Assembly (NCBI RefSeq): GCF_015637705.1
Contig: NZ_JADOBE010000004.1
Location: 280,435-344,434 of the forward strand
Reading direction: 5' to 3'
Length of the DNA: 64,000 nt
Source: Pseudomonas sp. N040
GTDB taxonomy: Bacteria; Pseudomonadota; Gammaproteobacteria; Pseudomonadales; Pseudomonadaceae
The notes under the pieces were generated by a model. That model saw nothing but the letters and a program-made list of their open reading frames with translations. It was not told the origin of the DNA and ran no database searches. How positions within the stretch are numbered: position 1 is the first letter of the stretch; the number at the start of each line of letters is the position of its first letter. Shown in pieces: positions 6,313 to 17,554 of this stretch. The translations under genes were made by a program, and so were the position numbers.

Positions 6313-7272
6313 ATGATCATTTTCGTGACCACCTGCAGCCATCGCGACACGCACCACGCAATCTCGAAGGCATTGCCGTTCGTCCGCCAGGCGGTCTATC
6401 CGCTCCTGTTCGCCAGGCGCAGCCTGCCCAGGGCAACCTATATCTTCAGTGACTTCGATCGTCTGAACTTCTGGCAGCTGGAATACGCAGCGCACGTCTA
6501 TCGACAGTTGCAGGCGGCCGGCTGCCGCGTACTCAATGATCCGGCGGCGGCCCTGCAGCGACTGCCACTGCTTCGCCGACTGCGCCGGGCCGGCATCAAC
6601 AGCTTCTCTGCCTGGCCGGCGGACGAACCGGAAGCGGTCGAGCGTTTTCCGGTGTTTATCCGCACGAAGTCGGCGCATCGCGGCAATCTCACCGACCTCC
6701 TGGGTGACGCTCAGGCAGTGCATGCGGAGCTGCGCCGCCTTGTCGCTGCCGGCTATCCCGTCAACGACCTGATCATCGTCGAGTACCGAGCGGAGCCTGT
6801 GGGGAACGGCGTTTTCCGCAAATACTCGGTCTACCGGTTGGGCAACCGCTATGTGGCCGCGCCCAGCGTGCACGAAAGAAAATGGTCCGCCAAGATGGGC
6901 GAGGACGGCGTTGCCGGCGTCGAGGGTTACGCCGAAGACCTCGTCACGGTGCGAACCAACCCCCATGAAGAAACGCTGCGCCGTGCATTCGAAATCGCGG
7001 CCATCGATTATGGACGTGCTGATTTCGGCGTGGTTGACGGACGCCCGGAGATCTACGAGATCAATACCAATCCCATGATGCACGCTGCCGGATCACACCA
7101 GTTTGCCGATCGCGCCGAAGCATTGCGCATCTGCGTGGAAGCGCTGCATGCCGGTTTCCACGACCTCGACACCATCTCCAGCGGCCCGAAAATCCGGATT
7201 GCACCGCCGCACCTCCTGAGGAAGAAAGGCCGCAGGTACACACTGTTCCCGGGCTATCTCTGGCTGCCTTGA
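6313..7272 (+). CDS. ATP-grasp ligase-like protein of the peptide cassette
   Basis: A 319-residue protein with a start at 6313 behind CGAGGCG. It has the order of an ATP-grasp fold. First is a Rossmann-like N-terminal domain. Next is a nucleotide-binding strand pair around FPVFIRTKSAHRG and DLIIVEYRA, then RKYSVYRLGNRYVAAP. Last is the metal-binding end RPEIYEINTNPMM with E249, N251 and N253. Such enzymes activate a carboxylate as acyl phosphate and join it to an amine, thiol or hydroxyl. Known roles include peptide macrocyclisation and addition of amino acids to a peptide C-terminus. The precursor repeat region lacks Asp and Glu, so the C-terminal carboxylate is the likeliest peptide-side acceptor of activation. 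The substrate is inferred from context only. Confidence 0.65.
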   Translation: MIIFVTTCSHRDTHHAISKALPFVRQAVYPLLFARRSLPRATYIFSDFDRLNFWQLEYAAHVYRQLQAAGCRVLNDPAAALQRLPLLRRLRRAGINSFSAWPADEPEAVERFPVFIRTKSAHRGNLTDLLGDAQAVHAELRRLVAAGYPVNDLIIVEYRAEPVGNGVFRKYSVYRLGNRYVAAPSVHERKWSAKMGEDGVAGVEGYAEDLVTVRTNPHEETLRRAFEIAAIDYGRADFGVVDGRPEIYEINTNPMMHAAGSHQFADRAEALRICVEALHAGFHDLDTISSGPKIRIAPPHLLRKKGRRYTLFPGYLWLP

Positions 7273-7515
7273 GGTAGCGTCGCGCCGGCTTTCTCCGGCC
7301 GGCCTCCGCCAGCGGCCTCGCGCAGCAAACGCAATGTGGCGCCCGCAGTCTTGGTGGCTGAGTCATTGGCCGCACCTGCTGGTAACAGGTGCCGGAGTCG
7401 CCCAGGCAGCGATCTCACAGCTGCATGCCCCGGCAGAGGTCATCGAAGGCACTGCAGAAGGCATTGCACTGCGCCAGAAATGCTTACGCAAACCACCCGC
7501 CGGGCCATAAACGTC

Positions 7516-7538
7516 AAGGCCGCCCATTGGGCGGCCTT
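7516..7538. terminator. Terminator hairpin between cassette and gcvP
   Basis: Perfect arms AAGGCCGCCC (7516-7525) and GGGCGGCCTT (7529-7538) with a 3-base loop sit between two convergent units. A T-run (ctttt) follows on the plus side a few bases later. It probably serves gcvP on the minus strand and possibly the peptide cassette too. Confidence 0.6.
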
Positions 7539-7558
7539 GGCTTTTACTGCAGAAGCAC

Positions 7559-10432
<2,874 letters not shown>

Positions 10433-10493
10433 GGGAAACCTCAAAAATGACAAAGCCCCATCAGGCCAGGGGCTGGCGGAGCTTTTGATTTAG

Positions 10494-10584
10494 TTCCCTC
10501 GCCCCAGCGGGGAGAGGGCTAGGGAGAGGGGGCAATGCGCCACCCTCTCCCCTGCCCCTCTCCCGCCAGCGGGAGAGGGAGGTT
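10494..10584. repeat. Palindromic ccctctccc/gggagaggg repeat element
   Basis: Two nested inverted units, ccccagcggggagaggg-like on the left and ctcccgccagcgggagaggg-like on the right, give strong hairpins in the gcvH-gcvP spacer. This composition is typical of the extragenic palindromes scattered in Pseudomonas genomes. Inside an operon it could stabilise or partly terminate the message. Confidence 0.65.
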
Positions 10585-10587
10585 CGC

Positions 10588-10971
10588 TTAGGCGTCAGCA
10601 GCCGCCTGATAGGCAGCCGCGTCGAGCAGCTGGTCCAGATCGGATGCGGCAACCGGCTTGAGCTTGAAGAACCAGTTGGCGTAGGGGTCGGCATTGACCA
10701 GCTCGGGGCTGTCGGTCAGCGCTTCGTTGACCGCAATCACTTCACCGGCAATCGGTGCGTAGATATCCGAAGCGGCCTTGACCGACTCGACCACTCCGGC
10801 TTCCTGGCCGGCAGCCAGGCTGGCACCGACTTCCGGCAGCTCGACGAAGACCACATCGCCCAGGGCTTCCTGGGCATGGTCGGAAATGCCTACGGTAACG
10901 CTGCCATCGGCTTCCAGGCGGGCCCATTCATGACTGGCGGCATAACGCAGATCAGCGGGTACATTGCTCAT
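10588..10971 (-). CDS. gcvH: Glycine cleavage system H-protein
   Basis: A 127-residue lipoyl carrier protein that shuttles the methylamine intermediate between GcvP, GcvT and the L-protein. The lipoylation site is Lys65 in [14 protein letters not shown], within a barrel that starts at about residue 20 ([20 protein letters not shown]). A start at 10971 follows GAGGAA. Family length is about 125-130, so it is complete. It is the second gene of the gcv operon, 134 bases after gcvT. Confidence 0.97.
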   Translation of the reverse strand: MSNVPADLRYAASHEWARLEADGSVTVGISDHAQEALGDVVFVELPEVGASLAAGQEAGVVESVKAASDIYAPIAGEVIAVNEALTDSPELVNADPYANWFFKLKPVAASDLDQLLDAAAYQAAADA

Positions 10972-11105
10972 GTGTCATTCCTCAAACGTGATTGGCAGCG
11001 GGGACTGCCGGAAACTTTAACCTGTAGGGTAGACAACGCGCAGCTAGTCCACCCATTGACCGGGATATCCGGTGGACAACGCTGTGCGGTTGGCCACCTG
11101 CGCTA

Positions 11106-12188
11106 CTAAATCAGGGCCTTGCCGTGACGCACGAAATTCGGCTGCACCACGCGCACCGGGAACCACTTGCCGCGGATTTCCACCTGCGCGCGGTCGCCGG
11201 TCGAAGCCGGTACGCGGGCCAGCGCGATCGACTTGCCGAGGCTCGGCGAGAAGCTGCCGCTGGTGATTTCACCGTCGCCGACGCCCTCGACCCGCACGAC
11301 CTGATGGGCGCGCAATACACCACGCTCTTCCAGCACCAGCCCGACCAGCTTGGGCAGGTTGCCGGCTGCCTGCTGCCGCTGCAGGGCGCTGCGGCCGATG
11401 AAGTTACGCGCGGCCGGCTCCCAGGCCAGGGTCCAGCCCATGTTGGCGGCCAGCGGCGAGACACTCTCGTCCATGTCCTGGCCATAGAGGTTCATGCCGG
11501 CCTCCAGGCGCAGGGTATCGCGGGCGCCCAGACCGATCGGGGCGATGCCGGCACCGACCAGCTCACTGAGGAAAGCCGGGGCCTGCTCGGCCGGCAACAT
11601 GATTTCCAGGCCGTCTTCACCGGTGTAGCCGGTGCGTGCAATAAACCAGTCGCCCTCGGGCAAGCCCTGGAATGGCTTGAGCTGGTTGATCAGTGCGGCG
11701 CGCGCCGGGGTCACCAGCTCGGCAGTCTTGGCCCGGGCATGCGGGCCCTGCACTGCGAGCATCGCCAGGTCGGCGCGCTCGTCGAGGCTGACGGCGAAGC
11801 CGGCAGCCTGCTGCCGCATCCAGGCCAGGTCCTTGTCGCGGGTGGAGGCATTCACCACCACGCGGTAACCGAAATCGGTCAGGTAGACGATCAGGTCGTC
11901 GATCACCCCGCCGTCCTGATTGAGCATGCCGCTGTACAGTGCCTTGCCCGGTGTCTTCAGGCGCTCGACGTCGTTGGCCAGCAGGTGCTGCAGGTAGGCC
12001 TTGGCCTGGCTGCCGCTGACATCGACCACGGTCATGTGCGACACATCGAAGACGCCGCAGTCACGGCGCACCTGATGGTGCTCCTCAACCTGCGAGCCAT
12101 AGTGCAGCGGCATGTCCCAGCCGCCGAAGTCGACCATCTTGGCACCCAGGGCAAGGTGCTGGTCGTAGAGAGGGGTGCGTTGTCCCAT
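11106..12188 (-). CDS. gcvT: Aminomethyltransferase, glycine cleavage T-protein
   Basis: A 360-residue protein that transfers the methylene group from aminomethyl-GcvH to tetrahydrofolate and releases ammonia. The start at 12188 ([20 protein letters not shown]) follows GGAG. The N-terminal folate-binding region contains [13 protein letters not shown] and [16 protein letters not shown]. The central region has [12 protein letters not shown], a hallmark of the family. The C-terminal barrel has [21 protein letters not shown]. First gene of the operon with gcvH and gcvP. I looked upstream (12189-12312) for a glycine riboswitch and did not recognise one. Confidence 0.97.
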   Translation of the reverse strand: MGQRTPLYDQHLALGAKMVDFGGWDMPLHYGSQVEEHHQVRRDCGVFDVSHMTVVDVSGSQAKAYLQHLLANDVERLKTPGKALYSGMLNQDGGVIDDLIVYLTDFGYRVVVNASTRDKDLAWMRQQAAGFAVSLDERADLAMLAVQGPHARAKTAELVTPARAALINQLKPFQGLPEGDWFIARTGYTGEDGLEIMLPAEQAPAFLSELVGAGIAPIGLGARDTLRLEAGMNLYGQDMDESVSPLAANMGWTLAWEPAARNFIGRSALQRQQAAGNLPKLVGLVLEERGVLRAHQVVRVEGVGDGEITSGSFSPSLGKSIALARVPASTGDRAQVEIRGKWFPVRVVQPNFVRHGKALI

Positions 12189-12312
12189 GAATGGCTCCGC
12201 AATGCGCTGGCATGTTTCGAGAGGCGCGCATTGTAGCGGCAAGGGCGCCGGCGGTCATCCCGGCATTCACGGCCAGGCACGGCACAGCAGCACCTTCCGT
12301 CGGCGGAATGGA

Positions 12313-13929
12313 CTAACCCGGCCTTCTGGCCGAGCGCCGGATCAGCAGGATCATCGGCAACAGGCCGACCAGCACCAGGGTCAGGGCCGGTAGCGCAGCC
12401 CGCGCCCACTCGCCTTCACTGGTCAGCTCGAACACCCGCACCGACAGGGTATCCCAGCCAAACGGACGCAGCAGCAGGGTAGCCGGCATTTCCTTGAGCA
12501 CATCGACGAACACCAGCAGCACCGCGCTCAGGGTGCCCGGCAGCAGCAGCGGCAGATACACCCGGTGCAGTAGCTGGCGGCCGCTCACGCCGAGGCTGCG
12601 CGCGGCTTCCGGCAGCGACGGGCGGATCCGCGCCAGGCTGTTTTCCAGCGGGCTGTAGGCCACCGCCATGAAGCGCACCAGGTAGGCCAGCAGCACGGCC
12701 AGCAGGCTGCCGGTGAGCAACGGCTTGCCGACCGCGCCGAACGCCTGCAGCAGCGGAATCACCAGCTGATTGTCCAGGTAGCTGAAGGACAGCATGATCG
12801 CCACCGCCAGGATCGAGCCCGGAAAGGCGTAGCCGAGGTTGCCGATGCCGACCAGCACGCCCATGCGCCCCCCGGGCACCAGGCGCCGGGCGAACGCCAG
12901 CAGCAGCGCCAGGCTTACCGTCAGCAGGGCGGCCAGCGCGCCGAGATAGACGCTATGCAGGATCAGGTCGACGTAGCGCTCGTCCAGATCGAAACGGGCG
13001 CGCTGCCAGAACCACACCAGCAATTGCAACAACGGAATGACGAAGGCACAGGCGAACACCAGGCCGCACCAGCCGCTGGCAGCCAGCGCCCGCCAGCCCT
13101 TGAGCTGGTACAGCGCGCGGCTGCGCGCGCGCTCCTGCGCCGGCCTTTGTGCCCCGCGCGCGGCGCGCTCGCCATAGATCACCAGGATGACGAACAGCAG
13201 CAGCAGGCTGGCCAGCTGGGCGGCGCTGCTGAGGCTGAACAGGCTGTACCAGGTCTTGTAGATGGCCGTGGTAAAGGTGTCGAAGTTGAAGGCCGCCACC
13301 GCGCCGAAATCGGCCAGGGTTTCCATGGTTGCCAGCGCCAGGCCGGCACCGATCGCTGGCCGCGCCATCGGCAGGGCTACCCGCCAGAACGCCTGCCACG
13401 GCGACAGGCCAAGCACCCGCGCCGCTTCCATCAAGCCCTTGCCCTGGGCCATGAAGGCGGCCCGCGCGAGCAGGTAGACATAGGGGTAGAACACCAGCAC
13501 CAGCACCACGGTCACCCCACCGCTGGAGCGCACCCGCGGCAGGCGCAGGCCGCTGCCGAACCATTCGCGCAGCAGGGTCTGCAGCGGCCCGGCGAAGTCC
13601 AGCAGGCCGATGAAGACGAACGCCAGCACATAGGCCGGAATGGCGAAGGGCAGCATCAGCGCCCAGTCCAGCCAGCGCCGCCCGGGAAACTCGCAGAGCG
13701 CGGTGAGCCAGGCCAGACTGACCCCCAGCAGCACTACGCCGCAGCCAACCCCCAGCACCAGCTGCAGGGTATTGCCGAGCAGGCGCGGCAACTGGGTCTG
13801 CCACAGGTGTGCCCAGATCACCGTGTCCACCTGCTGCCAGCTGAGCAGCAGCACGCTCAGCGGCAACACCACCAGGGCGGCAATGGCAGACGCCGGCAGA
13901 TACCAGCGGCGCTGGATGGAATGGGACAC
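12313..13929 (-). CDS. Iron(III) ABC transporter permease, FbpB type
   Basis: A 538-residue inner-membrane protein built of two fused permease halves, with about 12 hydrophobic segments. Each half carries the cytoplasmic coupling loop: EAARVLGLSPWQAFWRVALP in the first and EAARSLGVSGRQLLHRVYLP in the second. The start is GTG at 13929 after AAGGAG, because the longer frame upstream has no hydrophobic N-terminus or site. Its partner is the periplasmic binding protein at 16460-17461, but two genes on the other strand lie between them, so this permease must have its own promoter. No ATPase gene is nearby. It imports ferric iron delivered by the binding protein. Confidence 0.88.
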   Translation of the reverse strand: MSHSIQRRWYLPASAIAALVVLPLSVLLLSWQQVDTVIWAHLWQTQLPRLLGNTLQLVLGVGCGVVLLGVSLAWLTALCEFPGRRWLDWALMLPFAIPAYVLAFVFIGLLDFAGPLQTLLREWFGSGLRLPRVRSSGGVTVVLVLVFYPYVYLLARAAFMAQGKGLMEAARVLGLSPWQAFWRVALPMARPAIGAGLALATMETLADFGAVAAFNFDTFTTAIYKTWYSLFSLSSAAQLASLLLLFVILVIYGERAARGAQRPAQERARSRALYQLKGWRALAASGWCGLVFACAFVIPLLQLLVWFWQRARFDLDERYVDLILHSVYLGALAALLTVSLALLLAFARRLVPGGRMGVLVGIGNLGYAFPGSILAVAIMLSFSYLDNQLVIPLLQAFGAVGKPLLTGSLLAVLLAYLVRFMAVAYSPLENSLARIRPSLPEAARSLGVSGRQLLHRVYLPLLLPGTLSAVLLVFVDVLKEMPATLLLRPFGWDTLSVRVFELTSEGEWARAALPALTLVLVGLLPMILLIRRSARRPG

Positions 13930-14110
13930 ACAGGCTCCTTGACGAGACAGCGCCGCAGGCATTCGCTGGACGCGCGGGCAGTATAACGACTGCTCGCCGC
14001 CAGGGTCTCCCCCGGCAAGATCAAGCGCACTGATGCCGCCGTATTCAAGGCCGCGCGTGCCGCGGCGATGGATTACCCTGAGGCTCGCACCCCAGCCCGG
14101 AGCACCCAGC

Positions 14111-15364
14111 ATGACCCACTCGGCCTACCTGAACAGCCCATGGCCCGGCGAAGACGGCGGCCCGCAGCGCCTGCAGCGCCCCCGCAGCGGCAGCGGACTG
14201 GCCCTGCAGCCCGGCGAGACGCTCGGCTGCGTGACCCGCAACACGCTGCTGTCGACCATGACCGTGCTCGGCGCGCCCGGCGAGGTATACCTGCTGACCC
14301 ACTCGGCACTGCGCGCCAACCTCGGCCTGCCGACCAGCGCCTGTGTGGAACTGATCGACCCGCTGACCTTGCAGACCCGCTGCAAATCCCCGCGCTTGAA
14401 AGGCGGGCCGATGTGGCCGGGCGGCATGGCGATTCACGCTAATGGTGATATTTACGTGGTCTACGGCCGCCACGCCCATCGCCTGAACCGCGCCTGCGAA
14501 CCGCTGGCCATGCAGCGCTTGCCGGTCGATCTGCCGTACAACTCGTTTGTCATTCTGGACAACGGCCTGCTGGTTACGAAAAACCTCTCGGACAGCGTAA
14601 AGGCCCGTATCAGCGTACTTGACCCGCAGACACTCAAGCCGGTGTGTGCCGACATTGAATGCGCCGAACCCTCGATTGCCCGCCTGAGCAGCAGCGGCAA
14701 CACCCTGTATGTGGTCGGCGTGCGCTCGATCATGCGTTACCACTGGGATGCAACCCGGCACACGCTGCTGCGCGATCCTGACTGGCACTTCGACTACATC
14801 GGCGACAGCACCCAGACCTACGGCTGGGACGTGGTGCTGGATGGCGGGCACGCCTGGTTTATGGACAACGGCAAGCATCGCTACCGCACCCGCATGATCG
14901 GCGCCGGGGTCAGCCCGACCGCCAACCGGCTGATCCGGGTCGCACTGGATGATTCGCGCAAGCAGCAGATCCTGCCGATCAGCGGGCTGGCCGGCGGCAG
15001 TGTCACCAACCCGCCGCTGTATGACCGCCAGCGCCAGATCGTCGTGGCTTACGACTCGGCGAACAGCTATCTGCGGGCCTGGCGTTTCAATGCGCAATCC
15101 CATGAACTGACCGCGCTGTGGGAGAAGCATGGCTTCGGCTGCGCCAGCCATATGATCAGCTACCCCGACAGCGGCGAACTAGTGGTCAATGACTACCGCC
15201 GGCGTGGCGAAGAAGTGGTGGTACTGAATATCGAAACCGGTGCCGAACTGGCGCGGGTGCGCAGCGGCGGTCCGACCCAGGGCGTGGTGTTCCCCAGCAG
15301 CGGCTGGAACCGCGATCTGTACTGGTCATCCATGGGCCGGCTGGCGCGCGTGTTTGTCCAATGA
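14111..15364 (+). CDS. Conserved beta-propeller-like protein of unknown function
   Basis: A 417-residue protein with a start at 14111 (MTHSAYLNSPWPGEDGG) after GGAG. It shows about seven repeating strand patterns such as PGEVYLLTHS, NGDIYVVYGRH, SGNTLYVVGVRS, GHAWFMDNGKHR and RRQRGEEVVV-like segments, suggesting a propeller fold. No signal peptide and no catalytic motif are recognised. It shares ATGA with the next gene, so the two are translated together. The pair is inserted between the two fbp iron-import genes on the opposite strand. The function is unknown. Confidence 0.6.
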   Translation: MTHSAYLNSPWPGEDGGPQRLQRPRSGSGLALQPGETLGCVTRNTLLSTMTVLGAPGEVYLLTHSALRANLGLPTSACVELIDPLTLQTRCKSPRLKGGPMWPGGMAIHANGDIYVVYGRHAHRLNRACEPLAMQRLPVDLPYNSFVILDNGLLVTKNLSDSVKARISVLDPQTLKPVCADIECAEPSIARLSSSGNTLYVVGVRSIMRYHWDATRHTLLRDPDWHFDYIGDSTQTYGWDVVLDGGHAWFMDNGKHRYRTRMIGAGVSPTANRLIRVALDDSRKQQILPISGLAGGSVTNPPLYDRQRQIVVAYDSANSYLRAWRFNAQSHELTALWEKHGFGCASHMISYPDSGELVVNDYRRRGEEVVVLNIETGAELARVRSGGPTQGVVFPSSGWNRDLYWSSMGRLARVFVQ

Positions 15365-16449
15365 ACGCGCCAGATCAGCGAGGATTGCTCAGGGTCCACG
15401 GGCTCGATCTGTCCTATTTCACCGGCAAGCTCGAAGGCTATCTGCGCGCCAAGGGGCTGGCCTACGAGTTGGTCGAAATGGGCACCCGCGCGTTCAGGCG
15501 TTGTGCACGGATCACCGGTGTCGCGCAGATGCCGCAACTCGAGTTACCTGATGGTCGCTGGCTGACCGACAGCACGGCGATCATCGAGCAGTTCGAGCGC
15601 GAGTTCAGCGAACCCGCAATCTATCCAAGTGATCCGGTCCTGTGCTTCATCGCTGATCTGCTGGAAGACTTCGGCGATGAATGGCTATGGCGGCCGGCCA
15701 TGTACTACCGCTGGGCCTTCGCCGAAGATGCGCGGCAGCTCAGCGAGGGTCTGGCGCGCGGCCTGCTGCGCGATGTGCCGCTGCCGCTGGTGCTCCGGCG
15801 CGGGTGGATCAAGCGCCGTCAGCGCCGCTTGTTTCTCAAGGGCGATGGCATCACCCGGCACACCGCTCCGCTGGTCGAGGCGCTGTATCCGCAAATCCTC
15901 GCTGCACTGCAAAGCGCATTGGCCGACCGGCCCTTTCTGCTGGGCCTGCGCCCGAGCCAGGCCGACATGGGCTTTTTCGGTTCGATGTTCCGCCACTTCT
16001 ATAGCGACCCGACCGGCGCACGCATCATGCGCGAACGCGCCCCGCAGGTGTGCGCCTGGGTCGAACGACTATGGCACCTGACACCAGAGCAATTCACCGA
16101 TCAGCCAGCGCTAACCCGCATACCAGAAGGGCTGGAGAGTCTGCGGGAAACACTCTGCCGCGACTACCTGCCCTACCTGCAAGCCAATGAGCAGGCCGTC
16201 GAGCGCGGCGAAAAGCACGTGCACTGGCAAGCACAGGGCGTCGGCTTCACTACCCCCAGCAGCCCGTATCAACGCCATTGCTGGCAGCGCTTACGCGCAC
16301 GCTTCCAGGCTTTGCAGCCGCCGCAACAGCAACAGGTTTGCGCCTGGCTGGACGACCCGGCGGTCAGCGCCATGCTGCAACGAGCAGCGCCCGATGCCTG
16401 CAGCAAAGCGCCGATCAGCCGCAAGGTGCTTGATCAGCGCTGGCGCTAG
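15361..16449 (+). CDS. Glutathione S-transferase-like protein, extended form
   Basis: A 362-residue protein. The N-terminal 75 residues form a thioredoxin-like glutathione-binding domain. It has LSYFTGKLEGYLRAKGLAYE, then the cis-proline segment AQMPQLELPDGRWLTDSTAI with Thr-Asp-Ser-Thr-Ala contacting the glutathione carboxylates. The all-helical C-terminal domain runs to about residue 250 (RPSQADMGFFGSMFRHF), and about 100 residues of extra helical tail follow. The overlap with the propeller gene by ATGA means an operon. Its stop lies 10 bases from the convergent fbpA stop. Probably cytosolic; the substrate is unknown. Confidence 0.7.
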   Translation: MNAPDQRGLLRVHGLDLSYFTGKLEGYLRAKGLAYELVEMGTRAFRRCARITGVAQMPQLELPDGRWLTDSTAIIEQFEREFSEPAIYPSDPVLCFIADLLEDFGDEWLWRPAMYYRWAFAEDARQLSEGLARGLLRDVPLPLVLRRGWIKRRQRRLFLKGDGITRHTAPLVEALYPQILAALQSALADRPFLLGLRPSQADMGFFGSMFRHFYSDPTGARIMRERAPQVCAWVERLWHLTPEQFTDQPALTRIPEGLESLRETLCRDYLPYLQANEQAVERGEKHVHWQAQGVGFTTPSSPYQRHCWQRLRARFQALQPPQQQQVCAWLDDPAVSAMLQRAAPDACSKAPISRKVLDQRWR

Positions 16450-16459
16450 ACGCGGGCGG

Positions 16460-17461
16460 TCAATTCCAGCCGGCACGATCCATCAGCATGGTGGCCTCGG
16501 CCTGGCGCTTGCCGGCGACTTCCAGCGGGATGCTGTCGGCCTTGAACTCGCCCCAGGCCGCTACCTCGGCAGAGGGCTTGACTGCCGGATTGGCCGGGTA
16601 TTCCTGATTGAGGCTGGCGAACAGGCCCTGCGCTTCCGTGCTGCTCATCCACTCCAGCAACGCCTGTGCCGCGGCGGGATGCGGCGCGTATTTGGTCACG
16701 CCGGCGCCGGACAGGTTGACGTGCACGCCGCGGTCATTCTGGTTCGGCCAGAACAGCTTGACCTTCAGGTCGGGGTCCTGCTTCTGCAGGCGGCCGAAGT
16801 AGTAGGTGTTGACCAACCCCACATCGCACTGGCCGGCGTCGATCGCCTGCAGCAGCGCGGTGTCGTCGGCAAACACGTCAGTGGCCAGGTTGCCGACCCA
16901 GCCCTTGATGATCTCTTCGGTCCTGGCCGCACCATGCGCTTCGATCAGGGTGGCGGTCAGCGACTGGTTGTAGACCTTCTTGCTGCTGCGCAGGCACAGG
17001 CGGCCTTCCCACTGGGCGTCGGCCAGCGCCTCGTAGGTGGACAGCTCTGCCGGCTTGACCCGCTCGGTGGAGTAGGCAATGGTCCGCGCGCGCAGCGACA
17101 GGCCGGTCCAGGCGCCGGTGGGCGAGCGGTACTGCGGCGGGATGTTGGCTTCGATGACCGGCGACTGCAGCGGCTTGAGCACACCCTGCTGCTCGGCCTG
17201 CCAGAGGTTGCCGGCATCCACGGTGATCAGCAGGTCGGCCGGGGTGTTCGCGCCCTCGGCCTGCAGGCGCGCCAGCAGCGGCGCCTCCTTGTCGGTGATG
17301 AACTTGACCGGCACGCCGGTCTTGGCGGTATAGGCATCGAACACCGGCTTGATCAGCTCGTCGATACGCGCCGAATAGACGACGATTTCCTCGGCGGCAA
17401 ACGCCGGTGCACTGAACAGGCTGACGGACAGGACGGCAAGCAAACGGTTGCGCAGCGACAT
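16460..17461 (-). CDS. Periplasmic iron(III)-binding protein, FbpA/FutA type
   Basis: A 333-residue extracytoplasmic solute-binding protein. The signal peptide [20 protein letters not shown] ends near FAA. The mature protein begins [18 protein letters not shown], as in the ferric-binding family. It contains the paired tyrosines in [11 protein letters not shown], the signature iron ligands of FbpA-like proteins. The start at 17461 follows GAGG. A near-perfect Fur box lies 32-50 bases upstream. The permease gene lies past two convergent genes, which is unusual for an fbp operon. Confidence 0.9.
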   Translation of the reverse strand: MSLRNRLLAVLSVSLFSAPAFAAEEIVVYSARIDELIKPVFDAYTAKTGVPVKFITDKEAPLLARLQAEGANTPADLLITVDAGNLWQAEQQGVLKPLQSPVIEANIPPQYRSPTGAWTGLSLRARTIAYSTERVKPAELSTYEALADAQWEGRLCLRSSKKVYNQSLTATLIEAHGAARTEEIIKGWVGNLATDVFADDTALLQAIDAGQCDVGLVNTYYFGRLQKQDPDLKVKLFWPNQNDRGVHVNLSGAGVTKYAPHPAAAQALLEWMSSTEAQGLFASLNQEYPANPAVKPSAEVAAWGEFKADSIPLEVAGKRQAEATMLMDRAGWN

Positions 17462-17492
17462 GCGGAATACCTCGGTGAATAATTTGTTTGCG

Positions 17493-17511
17493 AATGATAG
17501 CAAATATCATT
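17493..17511 (-). promoter_or_regulatory. Fur box before the iron-binding protein gene
   Basis: AATGATA (17493-17499), GCAAA and TATCATT (17505-17511) form a perfect 7-base inverted repeat over 19 bases. This is the size and AT-rich pattern of a Fur operator, in the promoter region of the fbpA-type gene. Iron repression is the expected behaviour. Confidence 0.75.
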
Positions 17512-17554
17512 TACCCGAAAAAGGCCCTGTGACGCCCTGTCGCGCCGGAGGCCT

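Noticed and set aside
6376..6384. An AlgR-type box (ccgttcgtc) in the cassette
   Set aside because: It lies inside the ATP-grasp coding sequence and a 9-base match is likely by chance.
5021..7272. A microviridin-type macrolactam pathway
   Set aside because: The core of the peptide has no Asp or Glu to form side-chain lactams, and only one ATP-grasp protein is present.
12189..12312. A glycine riboswitch ahead of gcvT
   Set aside because: The typical paired aptamer sequences were not recognised in this short spacer. A covariance search would settle it.
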